From Mesorhizobium zhangyense (lineage in GTDB: Bacteria > Pseudomonadota > Alphaproteobacteria > Rhizobiales > Rhizobiaceae): a stretch of DNA of 64,000 nt. Positions 39,155 through 47,912 of the stretch are shown piece after piece (positions within the stretch are counted from its first letter, which is position 1; every line of letters starts with the position of its first letter). Made by a program: the position numbers and the translations under genes. The DNA lies in contig NZ_JAAKZG010000003.1 of assembly GCF_011045115.1 (NCBI RefSeq), positions 434,001-498,000 of the forward strand. The letters are read 5' to 3'. The notes under the pieces are model-generated. The model was not told the origin of the DNA and searched no databases. It saw nothing but the letters and a program-made list of their open reading frames with translations.

Positions 39155-39268
39155 AAAAAAGCCGGATCTGAAAGACCCGGCTGAGTTTGATTGGAAGTGC
39201 CGATTAAGGCTAAACCTCCAGAGGGGAACACTCTCGGGCGCTAATGGGAGGAGGAACGCGCCCAGGAG
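39155..39268 (-). ncRNA. Probable trans-acting sRNA with anti-Shine-Dalgarno loop
   Basis: About 114 nt on the minus strand. A −10 TATAAC (39275-39280) predicts a start near 39268; its −35 is weak. The first hairpin (GGGCGC/GCGCCC, 39236-39241 with 39258-39263) presents a 16-base loop holding CCTCCTCCC, complementary to ribosome-binding sites. A stretch with CCCCTCT follows. An intrinsic terminator closes it: AGCCGG/CCGGCT at 39160-39182, then TTTTTT. This architecture resembles rhizobial anti-SD sRNAs of the αr14/NfeR1 kind; the family is not proven. Confidence 0.68.
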
Positions 39269-39510
39269 ATGACTGTTATATGCGCCTCTCCTGCCCAAGA
39301 AACAAGCAAAAACCTTGCAAGGCTGCCATGCAAAATGACGCAGGCTGTGGTCCAATCGCCGGGGCGATCGCATAGGACCAAGGGAATCCAAGGAGAAAGC
39401 AGGCTCGACCGTTCGTTTTCGAAATCCCGCAGGCTTGCAGTCTGATGAGGAACAGGCGAGACTTCTTGCCTATTTTATAGACACCGACGAAAAGGGGCTA
39501 AGTTTTACGC

Positions 39511-40011
39511 ATGCGCAAGCCATCCGCGATTGCAGGCAGTGTACTCTTCCTGATCCTGGCTCCGGGTGTCGTGGCCGGGCTGCTGCCATGGCTGCTCACC
39601 GACCGCTATGGCCTGCCGTTCTCTTCCATGGCCGGCTTCGTCGCAGCGGGATCGCTGCTCGTCATTGCCGGACTGGCAGTGCTGCTCCACGCATTTACCC
39701 GCTTTGCACTCGAAGGATCAGGCACGCCTGCCCCCGTCGCGCCGACCGAGAAACTGGTTGTCGGCGGCATCTACCGTTATGTCCGAAACCCGATGTATGT
39801 AGCAGTGCTGTCGATCATCCTTGGACAGGCCCTGCTCTTCGCGCACTCGCCGGTCGCCCTGTATGCCTGTGTCGCCGGCGCCGCCATGTTCGCCTTCGTC
39901 AAAACCTACGAAGAGCCGACGCTGGCGCGCCGCTACGGCGCTTCATACCAAGTCTACCGCCGCGCGGTCCCCGGCTGGTGGCCGCGCCTCACGCCGTGGA
40001 AGGGCAAATAA
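39511..40011 (+). CDS. Isoprenylcysteine carboxyl-methyltransferase-like membrane methyltransferase
   Basis: 166 aa with four or five membrane helices. The C-terminal GGIYRYVRNPMYVAV and EEPTLARRYGASYQVYRR are the hallmarks of the ICMT/phospholipid methyltransferase (PEMT) superfamily, binding SAM at the membrane surface. The substrate in bacteria is usually unknown. It ends 22 bases from the convergent lsrB. Confidence 0.85.
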   Translation: MRKPSAIAGSVLFLILAPGVVAGLLPWLLTDRYGLPFSSMAGFVAAGSLLVIAGLAVLLHAFTRFALEGSGTPAPVAPTEKLVVGGIYRYVRNPMYVAVLSIILGQALLFAHSPVALYACVAGAAMFAFVKTYEEPTLARRYGASYQVYRRAVPGWWPRLTPWKGK

Positions 40012-40033
40012 GCAATTCCAGGAAAAGTGCGCG

Positions 40034-40930
40034 TCAGAACGACCAGCTTCGCGCCTTGGCAATCACGAAGTCGCGGAAGACATGCAGCTTGGCCTGGTTC
40101 TTCATCGCGTCGGGATAAGCCAGGTAGGTGTCGAAGGACGGCACCTCGGTCTGCGGCAACACCTGGACGAGTTCTGTGTCCTTGTTCACGAGATAATCCG
40201 GCAGCATGGCAATGCCCGCCCCCGTCTGCACGGCGCGCCTGATCGAAAGCAGGTCGTTGATCTGCAGATTGGCCACGCGCTGCCCACCCTCGAAATCGCC
40301 GACCGTCTCCAGCCAGTTCAGCTCGCTCAGATGCGACGGCACCGGCAGTCCGAACGTCACGATGCGATGCTTCTTCAACTCAGCCATCGTGTCGGGCTTG
40401 CCGTATTTGTTGATATAGGCCGGCGAGGCATAGAGGTGGAAATGCACGGTGAACAGCCGGCGCTGGATCAGGTCCGGCTGCTGCGGCTGCCTCAGCCTGA
40501 TCGCGCAGTCAGCCTGCCGCATGGTCAGGTCCAGTTCCTCGTTGGCGAGGATCAGCTGCAGGTTGATTTCCGGATAGAGTTCAAGGAATTCCTGCACCCG
40601 TTCCGTCAGCCAGCCCGCACCCAGGCCGACCGTCGTCGTCACCTTGAGCACGCCGGATGGCCGGTCCTTCGCCTCGGTCAGCCGGGTCTTGATCGATTCC
40701 AGCTTCATCAGCACGTCATGCGCCGTGCGAAACAGCATCTCGCCCTGTTCGGTCAGCACCAGCCCGCGCGCATGGCGATGAAACAGCGGCACGCCGACAT
40801 CATGCTCCAGCGCGCTCACCTGCCGCGAGATCGCCGATTGCGAAAGACGCAAAGTCTCGGCCGCATGTGTGAACGAACCCGCCTCCGCCGCAGCGTGAAA
40901 CACGCGTAGCTTATCCCAATCCAGTGCCAT
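40034..40930 (-). CDS. lsrB: LysR-family regulator LsrB/VtlR
   Basis: 298 aa. N-terminal helix-turn-helix (SFTHAAETLRLSQSAISRQVSALEHDVG) and a C-terminal effector-binding domain. Its opening MALDWDKLRVFHAAAEAGSF and its place next to trxB match LsrB of S. meliloti and VtlR of Agrobacterium/Brucella. These control LPS, oxidative-stress genes and small RNAs in those organisms. It is convergent with the methyltransferase gene and downstream of trxB on the same strand. Identification by motif and synteny. Confidence 0.85.
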   Translation of the reverse strand: MALDWDKLRVFHAAAEAGSFTHAAETLRLSQSAISRQVSALEHDVGVPLFHRHARGLVLTEQGEMLFRTAHDVLMKLESIKTRLTEAKDRPSGVLKVTTTVGLGAGWLTERVQEFLELYPEINLQLILANEELDLTMRQADCAIRLRQPQQPDLIQRRLFTVHFHLYASPAYINKYGKPDTMAELKKHRIVTFGLPVPSHLSELNWLETVGDFEGGQRVANLQINDLLSIRRAVQTGAGIAMLPDYLVNKDTELVQVLPQTEVPSFDTYLAYPDAMKNQAKLHVFRDFVIAKARSWSF

Positions 40931-41061
40931 GGTTCCCCTCGTTCCGCCGGCCCTTATTTATACTCCCGAAGTTGCAGGCTTTTGGACAAGAATGCGTCAA
41001 AACAACGATTTAGAGCGCAATCCTGATTCAATCCACAAACATTGGGGCCGGTCTGTTCCGC

Positions 41062-42036
41062 TTATTCCGCCGCTTCTCTGTGCACCTCGATGCCTGCCAG
41101 ATACTTTTCCGCTTCCAGTGCTGCCATGCAGCCAAGCCCTGCGGCCGTCACCGCCTGGCGATAGACGTCGTCGGTCACGTCGCCCGCCGCAAACACGCCC
41201 GGCACGTCGGTGCGCGTCGAGTCGGGAGCGGTCCACAGATAGCCGTTCGGCTTCTGCTTGAGCTTGCCGACGAACAGCTCCACCGCCGGCGCATGGCCGA
41301 TCGCCACGAACACGCCATCGACCTTGAGGTGGCTTTCCTCGCCGGTCACGGCGTTGCGAAGCTTCAACCCGTCGGCCGAAGGCGGCATCGGCGCCTTGCC
41401 CGGCTGGCCGGTGATCTCGTCGACGACCGTGTCCCAGATGACCTTGATGTTGTCCTTGGCAAACAGCCTCTCGCGCAGGATGCGTTCGGCGCGGAAATCA
41501 TTGCGCCGGTGGATCACCGTCACGCTCTTGGCCAGGTTGGACAGATAGAGCGCTTCCTCGACCGCCGAATTGCCGCCGCCGATCACCGCGACGTCCTTGC
41601 CGCGATAGAAGAAACCGTCGCAGGTGGCGCAGGCCGAAACGCCGAAGCCCATATAGGTCTGCTCGCTCGGAATGCCGAGCCACTTGGCCTGCGCGCCGGT
41701 GGCGATGACCAGCGCATCGCAGGTGTATTCGGTGCCGGAATCGCTCTTCAGCCGGAACGGCCGCACGTCGAGATTGACCTCTGTAATCAGGTCGTTGACG
41801 ATTTCGGTGCCGACATGCTCAGCCTGCTTCAGCATCTGCTCCATCAGCCACGGCCCCTGGATCGGATCGCCGAAGCCCGGATAGTTCTCGACATCGGTGG
41901 TGATCATCAACTGGCCGCCCTGCTGCATGCCGGCGACCAGCACCGGCTTGAGCATGGCGCGGGCGGCGTAGATCGCGGCCGTATATCCGGCCGGACCGGA
42001 ACCGATGATGAGAACAGGCGCGTGTTTGGTCGTCAT
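41062..42036 (-). CDS. trxB: Thioredoxin-disulfide reductase
   Basis: FAD/NADPH flavoprotein reducing thioredoxin, 324 aa. Two Rossmann motifs (GSGPAGYTAAIYAARA at the start and VIGGGNSAVEEALYL near 156) frame the redox-active CATC in SACATCDGFFY (about residues 139-142). The FAD-closing GVFAAGDVTDDVYRQ is present. It lies in the trxB–lsrB pair, divergent from lrp. Confidence 0.96.
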   Translation of the reverse strand: MTTKHAPVLIIGSGPAGYTAAIYAARAMLKPVLVAGMQQGGQLMITTDVENYPGFGDPIQGPWLMEQMLKQAEHVGTEIVNDLITEVNLDVRPFRLKSDSGTEYTCDALVIATGAQAKWLGIPSEQTYMGFGVSACATCDGFFYRGKDVAVIGGGNSAVEEALYLSNLAKSVTVIHRRNDFRAERILRERLFAKDNIKVIWDTVVDEITGQPGKAPMPPSADGLKLRNAVTGEESHLKVDGVFVAIGHAPAVELFVGKLKQKPNGYLWTAPDSTRTDVPGVFAAGDVTDDVYRQAVTAAGLGCMAALEAEKYLAGIEVHREAAE

Positions 42037-42092
42037 GGGACAGCCTTCGTAAACTGGAAACGGCAGAGCGATTTCAACGAAATAGTGCCATT

Positions 42093-42121
42093 AATCTAGG
42101 TGTTGCCGGGTGTGGCAGCAA
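42093..42121 (-). promoter_or_regulatory. Candidate trxB promoter
   Basis: On the minus strand TTGCTG (42116-42121), 17 bases, TAGATT (42093-42098), about 57 bases before the trxB ATG. Confidence 0.4.
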
Positions 42122-42291
42122 GGCAACGAATCGATAGTCCCCGGAAAGCTTTGCCCCGCGCCCGTTCATGCCTGCCGTTTCGGCCTCGACCTGCCGGGAA
42201 AATTTCCTTCTTCCGGGGCCTGACGGAAGCAATCTTATAGTTTAATTACACGATCGCGACAGATTCTTGCGCCCAACGCACCGAAAGGACA

Positions 42292-42777
42292 ATGATGCCT
42301 CTCAAGGCCGATCTCGACGCTATCGACTGGAAAATCCTGCGCGAACTGCAGGACGAGGGTCGCATGACCAATGTCGAATTGTCGCGGCGCGTCGGCATCT
42401 CCGCTCCGCCCTGCCTGCGGCGGGTCAAGCGGCTGGAAGATTCGGGCATCATCCGCGGCTATCGCGCTTTGCTCAACAGCCCGGCGCTGGGGCTCGATGT
42501 CGTCGCCTTCTGCCTTGTCGGCCTGCATCATCACGCCGAGGTCGAACTGAAAGCCTTCGCCGACCGCACGCGGCTCTGGCCCATCGTGCGTCAGGCCTGG
42601 ATGGTGTCGGGCGATTCGGACTTCCTGCTCCATTGCGTCGCCAGCGACCTCGCCACGTTCCAGGCCTTCGTCATCGAGGATCTGACCTCGACGCCCAATG
42701 TCGACACCGTGCGCACCGCGCTCACCATCCGCCAGGTCAAGGACGAGGGCGTGGTGGCGATCGGCGATCGGGCCTAA
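42292..42777 (+). CDS. lrp: Lrp/AsnC-family regulator
   Basis: 161 aa. N-terminal helix-turn-helix (DWKILRELQDEGRMTNVELSRRVG, SAPPCLRRVKRLEDSG) and the RAM effector-binding domain. It matches the lrp gene found in the S. meliloti block lps–lrp–trxB–lsrB. AAAGGA precedes the ATG at 42292; a second ATG follows at once. It reads into a downstream glycosyltransferase whose GTG immediately follows its stop. Confidence 0.85.
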   Translation: MMPLKADLDAIDWKILRELQDEGRMTNVELSRRVGISAPPCLRRVKRLEDSGIIRGYRALLNSPALGLDVVAFCLVGLHHHAEVELKAFADRTRLWPIVRQAWMVSGDSDFLLHCVASDLATFQAFVIEDLTSTPNVDTVRTALTIRQVKDEGVVAIGDRA

Positions 42778-43440
42778 GTGCCTCACATGCCGTCCGCTCC
42801 GTCAAAACGCATGATCCCAAAGCGCCTCTTAATCGTCGGCAACGGCCCGCTGTCGCGGGACTTTTCCGCCGAGGTCGATGCTGCCGATTTCGTCATCCGC
42901 TTCAACGAACCGAAAGCCTCCATCGGCATGAGCGGCGTCCGCACCGACCGCCTGATCATGGCCAATTCCGGCAAGCCGATGCAGCGCCGGCTCGAGGATC
43001 CCGCACTGCTCGAATCGCCGATCTTCCGCGCGACGAAGGAGCTGATGTTCGCCTATCACCCGCACATCATCGCGCGCTACTTCCGCCGGCCCAACATCCT
43101 GTCGCGCCTGAAAGGCCGCCGCACCGACTGGACCTTGCCCGCGATCGAGAAATTCGGCGGCGCCGGCAAGGAAATCCGCATCATGCCGCCGCAATTCTAC
43201 ATGGAGGGCTGCCGTCTCCTCGGCGTTCCCGCCGACAAGATGCACGAGGTATTTCCCAGCACCGGGTTTTTCGGCATCTGGCATGCGCTTGAGCATTATT
43301 CTGCCCAAGAGTGGCGTATAGAGGTCTGCGGCTTCTCATGGCAGGGATGGCAACGTCATGCCTGGGCCGACGAGCGGCGCTGGGTTGGCGAGCAGGTCGA
43401 CCAGGGCCGCATTGTCCTCATCGACGAGGGCGTCAATTAG
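42778..43440 (+). CDS. Glycosyltransferase 29-like (sialyltransferase-motif) protein
   Basis: 220 aa from a GTG adjacent to the lrp stop; ATGs at 42787 and 42811 are alternatives. The N-terminal LLIVGNGPLSRDFSAEVDAA followed by FVIRFNEP is the motif pattern of the GT29-like proteins, often annotated in rhizobia as urease operon accessory proteins. The function is unproven, though a glycosyl transfer role fits the neighbouring glycosyltransferase genes. Confidence 0.75.
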   Translation: MPHMPSAPSKRMIPKRLLIVGNGPLSRDFSAEVDAADFVIRFNEPKASIGMSGVRTDRLIMANSGKPMQRRLEDPALLESPIFRATKELMFAYHPHIIARYFRRPNILSRLKGRRTDWTLPAIEKFGGAGKEIRIMPPQFYMEGCRLLGVPADKMHEVFPSTGFFGIWHALEHYSAQEWRIEVCGFSWQGWQRHAWADERRWVGEQVDQGRIVLIDEGVN

Positions 43441-43497
43441 AGTTTTGTGGACGCAAATCTAAGTAGCCCCACATCGAGAAAGGAAACGGACATTCAG

Positions 43498-44199
43498 ATG
43501 AGTGAAGCATTGAGAATCTTCATTGGCTGGGACTCCCGCGAGCCAATCGCCTACGAAGTCGCCAAGGCGACAGCCTTGAAAAATTCCTCCATCCCGCTCG
43601 ATATCCAGCCGATCAAGCTCGACGATCTCGTCGCCAAGGGCCTGTATTCGCGCGATATAGACCCGCTGGCCTCCACCGAATTCACCTATTCCCGCTTCTT
43701 CACGCCGCATCTTGCCGGCTATGACGGCTGGGCGCTGTTCTGCGACTGCGATTTCCTGTTCTTCGGCGACCTCGCCGACCTCCGCAACTATCAGGACCCG
43801 TCAAAGGCCGTTCTGTGCGCCAAGCACGACTATCAACCCAAGGATGGCGTGAAGATGGATGGCAAGGTGCAGACCAGCTATCCGCGCAAGAACTGGTCGT
43901 CCTTCATGTTCTTCAACTGCGCGCATCCCTCCACGCGCCAGCTGACCCCGGAATTGATCAACAGCCAGACCGGTGCCTATCTGCACCGCATGCAGTGGGC
44001 CGCCGACGATGAGATCGGCGACCTGCCGATCGAATGGAACTGGCTCGAAGGCTGGAACGAAAAGCCGGCCAAGGGCCTGCCCAATGCCGTCCATTTCACG
44101 AGCGGCGGCCCATGGTTCAAGGACTGGCAGGACGTCGACTATGGCGACGAATGGCGCACTGAGGCGCTGAAGATCGACCCCGCTTTCAAGCCGATCTGA
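43498..44199 (+). CDS. Glycosyltransferase, GT-A fold, DxD type
   Basis: 233 aa. A nucleotide-sugar-binding D-x-D lies in FCDCDFLFFGDL, and late GPWFKDWQDVDYGDEW is typical of this rhizobial family. It starts at an ATG at 43498, near GAAAGGAAA. It probably adds a sugar to LPS or another surface glycan, inferred from context only. Confidence 0.78.
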   Translation: MSEALRIFIGWDSREPIAYEVAKATALKNSSIPLDIQPIKLDDLVAKGLYSRDIDPLASTEFTYSRFFTPHLAGYDGWALFCDCDFLFFGDLADLRNYQDPSKAVLCAKHDYQPKDGVKMDGKVQTSYPRKNWSSFMFFNCAHPSTRQLTPELINSQTGAYLHRMQWAADDEIGDLPIEWNWLEGWNEKPAKGLPNAVHFTSGGPWFKDWQDVDYGDEWRTEALKIDPAFKPI

Positions 44200-44268
44200 T
44201 CGAACCCCGATTTCATGGCGGGTATCAAGAGATGCTCGCCATGAAGTCTTTCAAGCCGGGCGTTAAAC

Positions 44269-45150
44269 TCATTCTTCGCCAGCCGAAGCGCTGACCGTGC
44301 CCCGAATTCGACCCTTGAGTGTCTTCCAACGCATCCGCAGGCTTCGCCGAAGCGCGGAAATCGGACGACGTGCCGCCCAGGGTGTCGCGGCCCGGTGGCG
44401 ATCGTAGATCTGCTTTGCCGGCCAGACGAAATCGGAGTGGAACGGTTTCCTCTTGCCTTTGAAGTGAAGGACAGCGGTCGCCTCGCATTCTTCCAGCGAC
44501 AGCCCTTTCACACCGCGATTCCACGTGCCGGGGATCGCGACCCAGTCGCCTCCGACAACATGGTTCAGGACGTCCTGATCGTGAAAATGGATGGGTCCCT
44601 TGCGGTTTGCCGCGTAATCCATGCAGCGCGGTCCCAGATCGCGGCGGCGCCATTCGTCGATATCGAACAGCAGCACGCCCGAGTTGAAATAAGGCGCGTC
44701 TGCCTGGCGCCCTATGCCGGCATTGATGGCCGCAAGCTTGTCCGGCGCAATGCTCGAACGCACCGCAGCAAGTGGCAGACCTTTCAGGTCGAACTCGCGC
44801 AGGAAGGCAAGGCTGTGGTTCACCACGACGTCGCAGTCGAGATAGAGCAGCCGTCCGATACGGTCGTTCAGGAGGTCAGGCATGAGCATGCGGACATAGG
44901 CGACGGCGGTGATGTAGCGCGTCGTGCGCAACCGCCGCAGAGCGGCGAGTTGCCGCCCATCAAGATCGAAAAAGGTGACCTTGATGCTTTGACCGGCGCT
45001 TTCGCGCAGCCACTTCTTGTCCCGGTTGTTAAGCCCTGCCCCGAACAGCACCACTTCGCTGCCCGCTGAATCACCATTTTTTGCAAGTGAAGCCAGCATG
45101 ACGCCGGCCAATTCCGCATAATGATGATCGGTAGCACATGCGATAAGCAT
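44269..45150 (-). CDS. Family 8 glycosyltransferase
   Basis: 293 aa. GT8 marks: the opening MLIACATDHHYAELAGVMLASL, DxD in YLDCDVVV (about residue 95), FNSGVLLFD, HDQDVLN and GTWNRGVKG. It resembles LPS core galactosyl/glucosyltransferases such as LpsC/LpsE-type. A GGGAGG directly precedes a double ATG, and the second ATG is taken as start. It is the last gene of the greA–lpsB strand. Confidence 0.85.
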   Translation of the reverse strand: MLIACATDHHYAELAGVMLASLAKNGDSAGSEVVLFGAGLNNRDKKWLRESAGQSIKVTFFDLDGRQLAALRRLRTTRYITAVAYVRMLMPDLLNDRIGRLLYLDCDVVVNHSLAFLREFDLKGLPLAAVRSSIAPDKLAAINAGIGRQADAPYFNSGVLLFDIDEWRRRDLGPRCMDYAANRKGPIHFHDQDVLNHVVGGDWVAIPGTWNRGVKGLSLEECEATAVLHFKGKRKPFHSDFVWPAKQIYDRHRAATPWAARRPISALRRSLRMRWKTLKGRIRGTVSASAGEE

Positions 45151-45260
45151 CATCCTCCCGTCCCGAGTCCGTTGCCAACCGTCAAAAACATAGCGCGCCT
45201 CGCAGCGCCGCAAAGGCCGAATAGCCAAAGAATTATTGCAGTGGTTTGAAGGTCTGCCGG

Positions 45261-46004
45261 CTATGCGCGGCGCGGACGGTTTCGATACGACACGGCACGC
45301 AAGGAGAGCCGGTAGGCTGCCCGCTTGATCTCGCGCGAAATCACCTCGCCAAGCGGCTTCGACTTCTTCTGCACCACCGTTCCGCCGAGCAGATGATCGA
45401 TCTGGCGAATGCAGACAGGTGAAACCGAGAGAATGCGCGCCTTGGTCAGCCAGCGCATCTGGATGGTCGTATCGACCGGGCGATCGAATATCTCGGTCGC
45501 TTTCAGCAGTTCCGCTGCTGCATCCCGCCCGACAAGCTGCATCTGCATGCCCAGCCCGACATGATCCGGCTCGACCAGCATCGCGCCGGTCCAGCCCGCC
45601 ACCTCCCGACCCTTGTCGGTATGGCTGCGATAGGGAAAGCGGATGTAGTCGCCGGGCTTGATCGTCTTCAGCGCCATCGTCAGCGCCTCGCGGAAACCCT
45701 CGCCCTCCGGCTGAACATCGTCTTCGACGATCAGCCCGGCATCGAGCCCGCGGTCGACGATCTCCTGCCATGCCTTGCGATGCGACAGGAAGCATCCAAC
45801 CTCGGCAGCACGAAGCTCGAACGGGTAGCGCGGGCGATGCACGTTGCGGCGATAGACAGCGCCAATGTCGCTCTCGCTCAGCTTCAGGCCGTCGACCGCG
45901 TCGATAACGTTCACCGTCAACGGAAGCATCGCTTTCAGCGCCTCGACCTGTGGCCGACGCCCTTCTGCGCGCTGGAGATGGATAATGAAGGCTTCGGCGT
46001 TCAT
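45261..46004 (-). CDS. Family 25 glycosyltransferase (LPS biosynthesis)
   Basis: 247 aa. The GT25 pattern is clear: AFIIHLQRAEGRRPQVEAL at the start, ELRAAEVGCFLSHRKAW and the catalytic-region LIVEDDVQPEG. It adds a hexose to LPS core by family. Its ATG overlaps the stop of lpsB (ATGA, 46001-46004), so it is translationally coupled to lpsB. Confidence 0.87.
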   Translation of the reverse strand: MNAEAFIIHLQRAEGRRPQVEALKAMLPLTVNVIDAVDGLKLSESDIGAVYRRNVHRPRYPFELRAAEVGCFLSHRKAWQEIVDRGLDAGLIVEDDVQPEGEGFREALTMALKTIKPGDYIRFPYRSHTDKGREVAGWTGAMLVEPDHVGLGMQMQLVGRDAAAELLKATEIFDRPVDTTIQMRWLTKARILSVSPVCIRQIDHLLGGTVVQKKSKPLGEVISREIKRAAYRLSLRAVSYRNRPRRA

Positions 46005-47104
46005 CGCATGGCCCAGACATGGTCGTAGACGCGCCGCACGCCCTCGGCCTCACGCTCGAGCGGAAACCGCGCCCGGACTTCGGCCAGCGCGTTGATGCCA
46101 TGTGTTTCAGTCAAGGCCGCGTCGGCAAGATAGGGCCTGATCGCCTCGCGCAGCGCATTGCCGTCGCCCGCTGGCACGAGTGCGCCGGTCTCACCCTGCA
46201 CGATCATCTCGGCGTAAGCGCCGGCGTCGCTTGCCACCACCGCCGTCTGCGAGGCCATCGCCTCCAGCGGCGTCAGCCCGAAACCTTCATTGCGCGACGG
46301 CGCGACATAGAGCGAGACGCGGCGATACCACGGCTTGATGTCGTCCACCTCGCCGAGAAACCGGATGCGGTCGGACAGACCGGCCTTGGCAATACGCGCC
46401 TTGAGTTCGTCCGCAAACGCCTTGTGTTCCGCCGTGACGCGGCCGGTTATCACGGCTGTCCATTCCGGATGCTGCGGCAGCAACGCGATCATCGCGTCGA
46501 CGAACAGATCCGTCCCCTTCTGGTGCCGCACGCGCCCGAAGCAGCCGACGGCATATTTGCCGGGCAAGCCGGATGCCATAAACGCATCATCGTCGCCCGC
46601 TGGCGGATGGAACACGTCGAGATCGACGCCGTGCATGACCACGCTATGGGGCACTTTCAGGAAACTCGCCGACTTCTCGCCGGTGGCGATTACAGCATCC
46701 ATCTGCCGGATCAGCCACTTTGTGAAAGGCCGGTGGTCGCGCTGCGCAGCCGAGGTGAAGACGAGTTTCAAAGGCGCACGGAAGATATCCCGCAGCACCA
46801 GCCCCGCGACCATTTCCGTATTGCGCCGTGCATGCCAGATGCGATCCCGGCCGGACTTCGGCCGCGTCCGCAGGCTGGGAAGCTGCCACCAGCGCATCTT
46901 GGGCAGGCTGTCGGGCAGGCCGGGACCGACCGTGACGATGCCCAGCGTGCGTGCCTGCACCGGCACAAGCTGGATGATCGTGCTGGTCACGCCGGAAAGG
47001 CGCTGCTTGAGATTGGGAGCGATGACCTCGACGGTCGACATGTCGGGCACAGCCGAGCGTCCGGCGGCAGCCGATGGGGCTGCCGCTGCACCCTTGGCGT
47101 TCAT
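46001..47104 (-). CDS. lpsB: LPS core mannosyltransferase-type GT4 (LpsB/LpcC)
   Basis: 367 aa GT-B fold, retaining. It has the GT4 C-terminal signature: YVAPSRNEGFGLTPLEAMA. The N-terminal VEVIAPNLKQRLSGVTSTII matches LpsB of S. meliloti and LpcC of R. leguminosarum, which transfer mannose to the LPS core. It follows greA by 10 bases, the same order (greA–lpsB) as in S. meliloti. GAGGAT precedes the ATG at 47102-47104; a reading 15 codons longer overlaps greA. Symbol from motif and synteny. Confidence 0.85.
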   Translation of the reverse strand: MNAKGAAAAPSAAAGRSAVPDMSTVEVIAPNLKQRLSGVTSTIIQLVPVQARTLGIVTVGPGLPDSLPKMRWWQLPSLRTRPKSGRDRIWHARRNTEMVAGLVLRDIFRAPLKLVFTSAAQRDHRPFTKWLIRQMDAVIATGEKSASFLKVPHSVVMHGVDLDVFHPPAGDDDAFMASGLPGKYAVGCFGRVRHQKGTDLFVDAMIALLPQHPEWTAVITGRVTAEHKAFADELKARIAKAGLSDRIRFLGEVDDIKPWYRRVSLYVAPSRNEGFGLTPLEAMASQTAVVASDAGAYAEMIVQGETGALVPAGDGNALREAIRPYLADAALTETHGINALAEVRARFPLEREAEGVRRVYDHVWAMR

Positions 47105-47114
47105 CCGGTTATCC

Positions 47115-47588
47115 TCAGATGAACTGGACTGCGACAACCTCATAGCCACGTGGCCCGCCGGGCGCGTTGACCTCGATGGTTTCGCCGACTTCCTTGCCGA
47201 TCAGCGCCCGCGCGATCGGTGAAGAGATGGAGATGCGGCCGGACTTAACGTCAGCCTCCTGGTCGCCGACGATCTGATAGGTCTTTTCCTCTTCAGTGTC
47301 CTCGTCGACCAGCCTGACGGTGGCGCCGAACTTGATCTTGTCGCCGGACAGCTTGGAGATATCGATAACTTCGGCGCGCGCGATCAGATCCTCGAGTTCG
47401 TTGACCCGGCCTTCATTCAGGCTCTGCGACTCCTTGGCGGCATGATATTCGGCATTTTCCGAAAGGTCGCCATGCGAGCGCGCCTCGGAGATCGCCTCGA
47501 TGATGCGCGGACGCTCGTCCTGTTGGCGCCACCGCAGCTCTTCCTTCAGCGTCGTGAATCCGGCGGCGGTCATCGGGACCTTATTCAT
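47115..47588 (-). CDS. greA: Transcription elongation factor GreA
   Basis: Rescues backtracked RNA polymerase by stimulating transcript cleavage, 157 aa. The N-terminal coiled coil carries the acidic tip [11 protein letters not shown] and the C-terminal FKBP-like domain is complete ([14 protein letters not shown]). GAGGAAAGG lies before the ATG. It is first in a unit with lpsB. A terminator stands in its leader. Confidence 0.96.
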   Translation of the reverse strand: MNKVPMTAAGFTTLKEELRWRQQDERPRIIEAISEARSHGDLSENAEYHAAKESQSLNEGRVNELEDLIARAEVIDISKLSGDKIKFGATVRLVDEDTEEEKTYQIVGDQEADVKSGRISISSPIARALIGKEVGETIEVNAPGGPRGYEVVAVQFI

Positions 47589-47912
47589 TTCAATCGGCCT
47601 TTCCTCAAATTACCTGCCCGTCGGAATCCTTCCTGAAAAGACGCGGGCGAGCACAAAAAGAAAACGGTCCGGCAGCCTTGGCCACAGGAACCGTCCTTAC
47701 AGTTCCAATTAATATAGCGATCTTCTCACGTTTTTCACGTCAAAAAACGAACCCGGCAAAATTCTTGTACCGGCAGCCACTCTTTTCGCGGTTCGCCGGG
47801 CACTCGCACTTCACGCACAACTCACCGGCTTGTGATCGGCAAGCCGCAATGTTTACCCCCTGCCGCTCAGCCACGTCTTGCCTCACATTTGTGTTCGCCT
47901 ACCTTGCTTAGC
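47589..47912. other. Divergent promoter region, greA / sugar dehydrogenase
   Basis: 324 bases without a gene. It holds the greA leader element and the upstream region of the sugar dehydrogenase, whose 5' side is AT-rich around 47740. Confidence 0.35.
47651..47716 (-). promoter_or_regulatory. greA promoter candidate and leader terminator (GraL-like)
   Basis: On the minus strand a −10 TATATT (47711-47716) predicts a start near 47704; the −35 is uncertain. A hairpin (47664-47670 with 47687-47694, plus inner GGC/GCC) is followed by TTTTCTTTTTG. It lies 63-124 bases before the greA ATG with no minus-strand gene upstream, so it must act inside the greA leader. A transcript of about 50 nt would result. 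Confidence 0.6.

Noticed and set aside
39113-39391. A minus-strand frame over the sRNA candidate
   Set aside because: It runs through the intrinsic terminator and has no Shine-Dalgarno or protein features; the RNA structure explains the region better.
44269-46101. Apparent 610-residue fusion of the GT8 protein with an upstream frame
   Set aside because: The upstream part overlaps the GT25 gene in a different frame and shows no fold; GT8 has its own start with GGGAGG.
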